Source: Puniceicoccales bacterium (lineage in GTDB: Bacteria; Verrucomicrobiota; Verrucomicrobiia; Opitutales; LL51). From it: a stretch of 5,235 bases of DNA. Below the pieces are notes generated by a model. That model was not told the DNA's origin. It saw nothing but the letters and a program-made list of their open reading frames with translations, and made no database searches. The stretch spans positions 1 to 5,235 of the forward strand of contig JAITJQ010000003.1 in NCBI GenBank assembly GCA_031278845.1, read 5' to 3'. Position 1 is the first letter of the stretch. Each line of letters begins with the position of its first letter. The translations under genes were made by a program, and so were the position numbers. Shown in pieces: positions 4,984 through 5,235 of the stretch.

Positions 4984-5059
4984 GCCGGTGCAACTCAACT
5001 GGTAGAACAACGCATTCATAATACGTGGGTCGTGAGTTCGAATCTCATCCCCGGCTCCA
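4984..5059 (+). tRNA. tRNA-like gene, anticodon CAT; probably a degenerate tRNA-Thr(CGT)
   Basis: A full-length 76-base cloverleaf with encoded CCA (5057-5059). The acceptor pairs GCCGGTG (4984-4990) with CCCCGGC (5049-5055) with one T-C mismatch; base 73 is T. The T-arm (5032-5048, loop TTCGAAT) is sound. The anticodon loop is TTCATAA with CAT at 5017-5019, so a scanner would call tRNA-Met. The rest is damaged: position 8 is C instead of the near-invariant T, position 10 is A, the D-stem ACTC/GAAC has two mismatches, and the anticodon stem has a C-A mismatch. The acceptor, U73, and the AACGCATTC-TAATGCGT type of anticodon arm resemble Bacteroidota tRNA-Thr(CGT). Most defects, including CGT to CAT, are then explained by G-to-A changes. 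It is probably not a working tRNA, but folding by eye cannot exclude it. Confidence 0.7.
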
Positions 5060-5069
5060 AAAGGTGAAA

Positions 5070-5235
5070 TTATTCTTCTGCATCTTCCTCTTCTACTTCA
5101 GGGAGTACTACTTCAAGGAGTACTATTTCTTCGCCATCCAAGGCAGGACCATTTGCTGGAATTGCTTCCTCTCCAGCAGCATTAATTATCGCTATGGTAA
5201 TGTTGTTACCAGTTATGTTAACATGATAGCCAATG
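5070..5235 (-). CDS. C-terminus of an unrecognised acidic protein (5' end outside the window)
   Basis: An open minus-strand frame enters from the right edge and stops at 5070-5072, giving the last 54 residues: IGYHVNITGNNITIAIINAA, then GEEAIPANGPALDGEE, IVLLEVVLPEV and the acidic end EEEDAEE. The alternation of hydrophobic residues and the phrase AIPANGPAL loosely recall the last strands of a beta-sandwich such as a cohesin-type module, but this is too weak for a name. The frame is well kept and ends 10 bases from the 3' end of the convergent tRNA-like gene. No terminator is visible. Start, full length and function cannot be known from here. Confidence 0.55.
   Translation of the reverse strand, partial: IGYHVNITGNNITIAIINAAGEEAIPANGPALDGEEIVLLEVVLPEVEEEDAEE
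5101..5130. repeat. 15-base tandem repeat inside the acidic C-terminal gene
   Basis: GGGAGTACTACTTCA (5101-5115) is followed by AGGAGTACTATTTCT (5116-5130), four differences in 15. On the coding strand this gives IVLLE and VVLPE in tandem, and a partial third unit (TCTACTTCA, 5092-5100) follows. The in-frame length suggests a slippage duplication kept by coding. Confidence 0.55.

Noticed and set aside
1..5235. CRISPR array, IS element or transposase
   Set aside because: No regularly spaced repeats, no terminal inverted repeats with target duplications and no transposase or integrase motif were seen on either strand.

Overview
The window looks like accessory, partly decayed DNA from an intracellular or host-associated member of the Bacteroidota, of the Amoebophilus/Cardinium kind. 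This is inferred from Bacteroidota-like MoxR N-termini, a tRNA-Thr-like acceptor stem with U73, signal-peptide-bearing ankyrin and orphan secreted proteins, and abundant gene remnants. No species marker is visible, so the assignment is tentative. Base composition is patchy: the HD-domain and murE pieces are visibly richer in G+C than the AT-rich secreted-protein genes.

Layout: (1) 1-956 (+) is an HD-domain phosphohydrolase gene split by an apparent one-base deletion near 255. (2) 1071-1667 (-) is an exported ankyrin-repeat protein, with a terminator at 1020-1044 between the two convergent genes. (3) 1783-2685 is a graveyard of joined fragments, in order: an internally deleted second copy of the HD gene, a murE C-terminal scrap with its own frameshift, the N-terminus of a MoxR-family ATPase, an antisense scrap of the deaminase-like gene described next, and a ruvB C-terminal scrap. 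(4) 2645-4394 (-) is the best-preserved part. It holds a 446-residue secreted protein carrying the HxE...CxxC signature of the cytidine-deaminase fold, then a 128-residue exported orphan 22 bases downstream. A near-consensus promoter ends 8 bases before the first ATG. (5) 4517-4805 (+) is a second truncated MoxR N-terminus, again with its own upstream region, joined to an unrecognised 48-residue frame. (6) 4984-5059 is a tRNA-like gene with a CAT anticodon that looks like a mutated tRNA-Thr(CGT). (7) 5070-5235 (-) is the acidic C-terminus of an unrecognised protein that starts outside the window.

The deaminase-like gene and its small downstream partner are the most likely working unit, perhaps an exported effector or toxin with an accessory or immunity protein. 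The fragments around them (HD copy, MoxR twice, deaminase scrap, murE, ruvB, tRNA) show repeated duplication, short-homology deletion and joining. All family assignments come from reading motifs by eye; no database search was possible.
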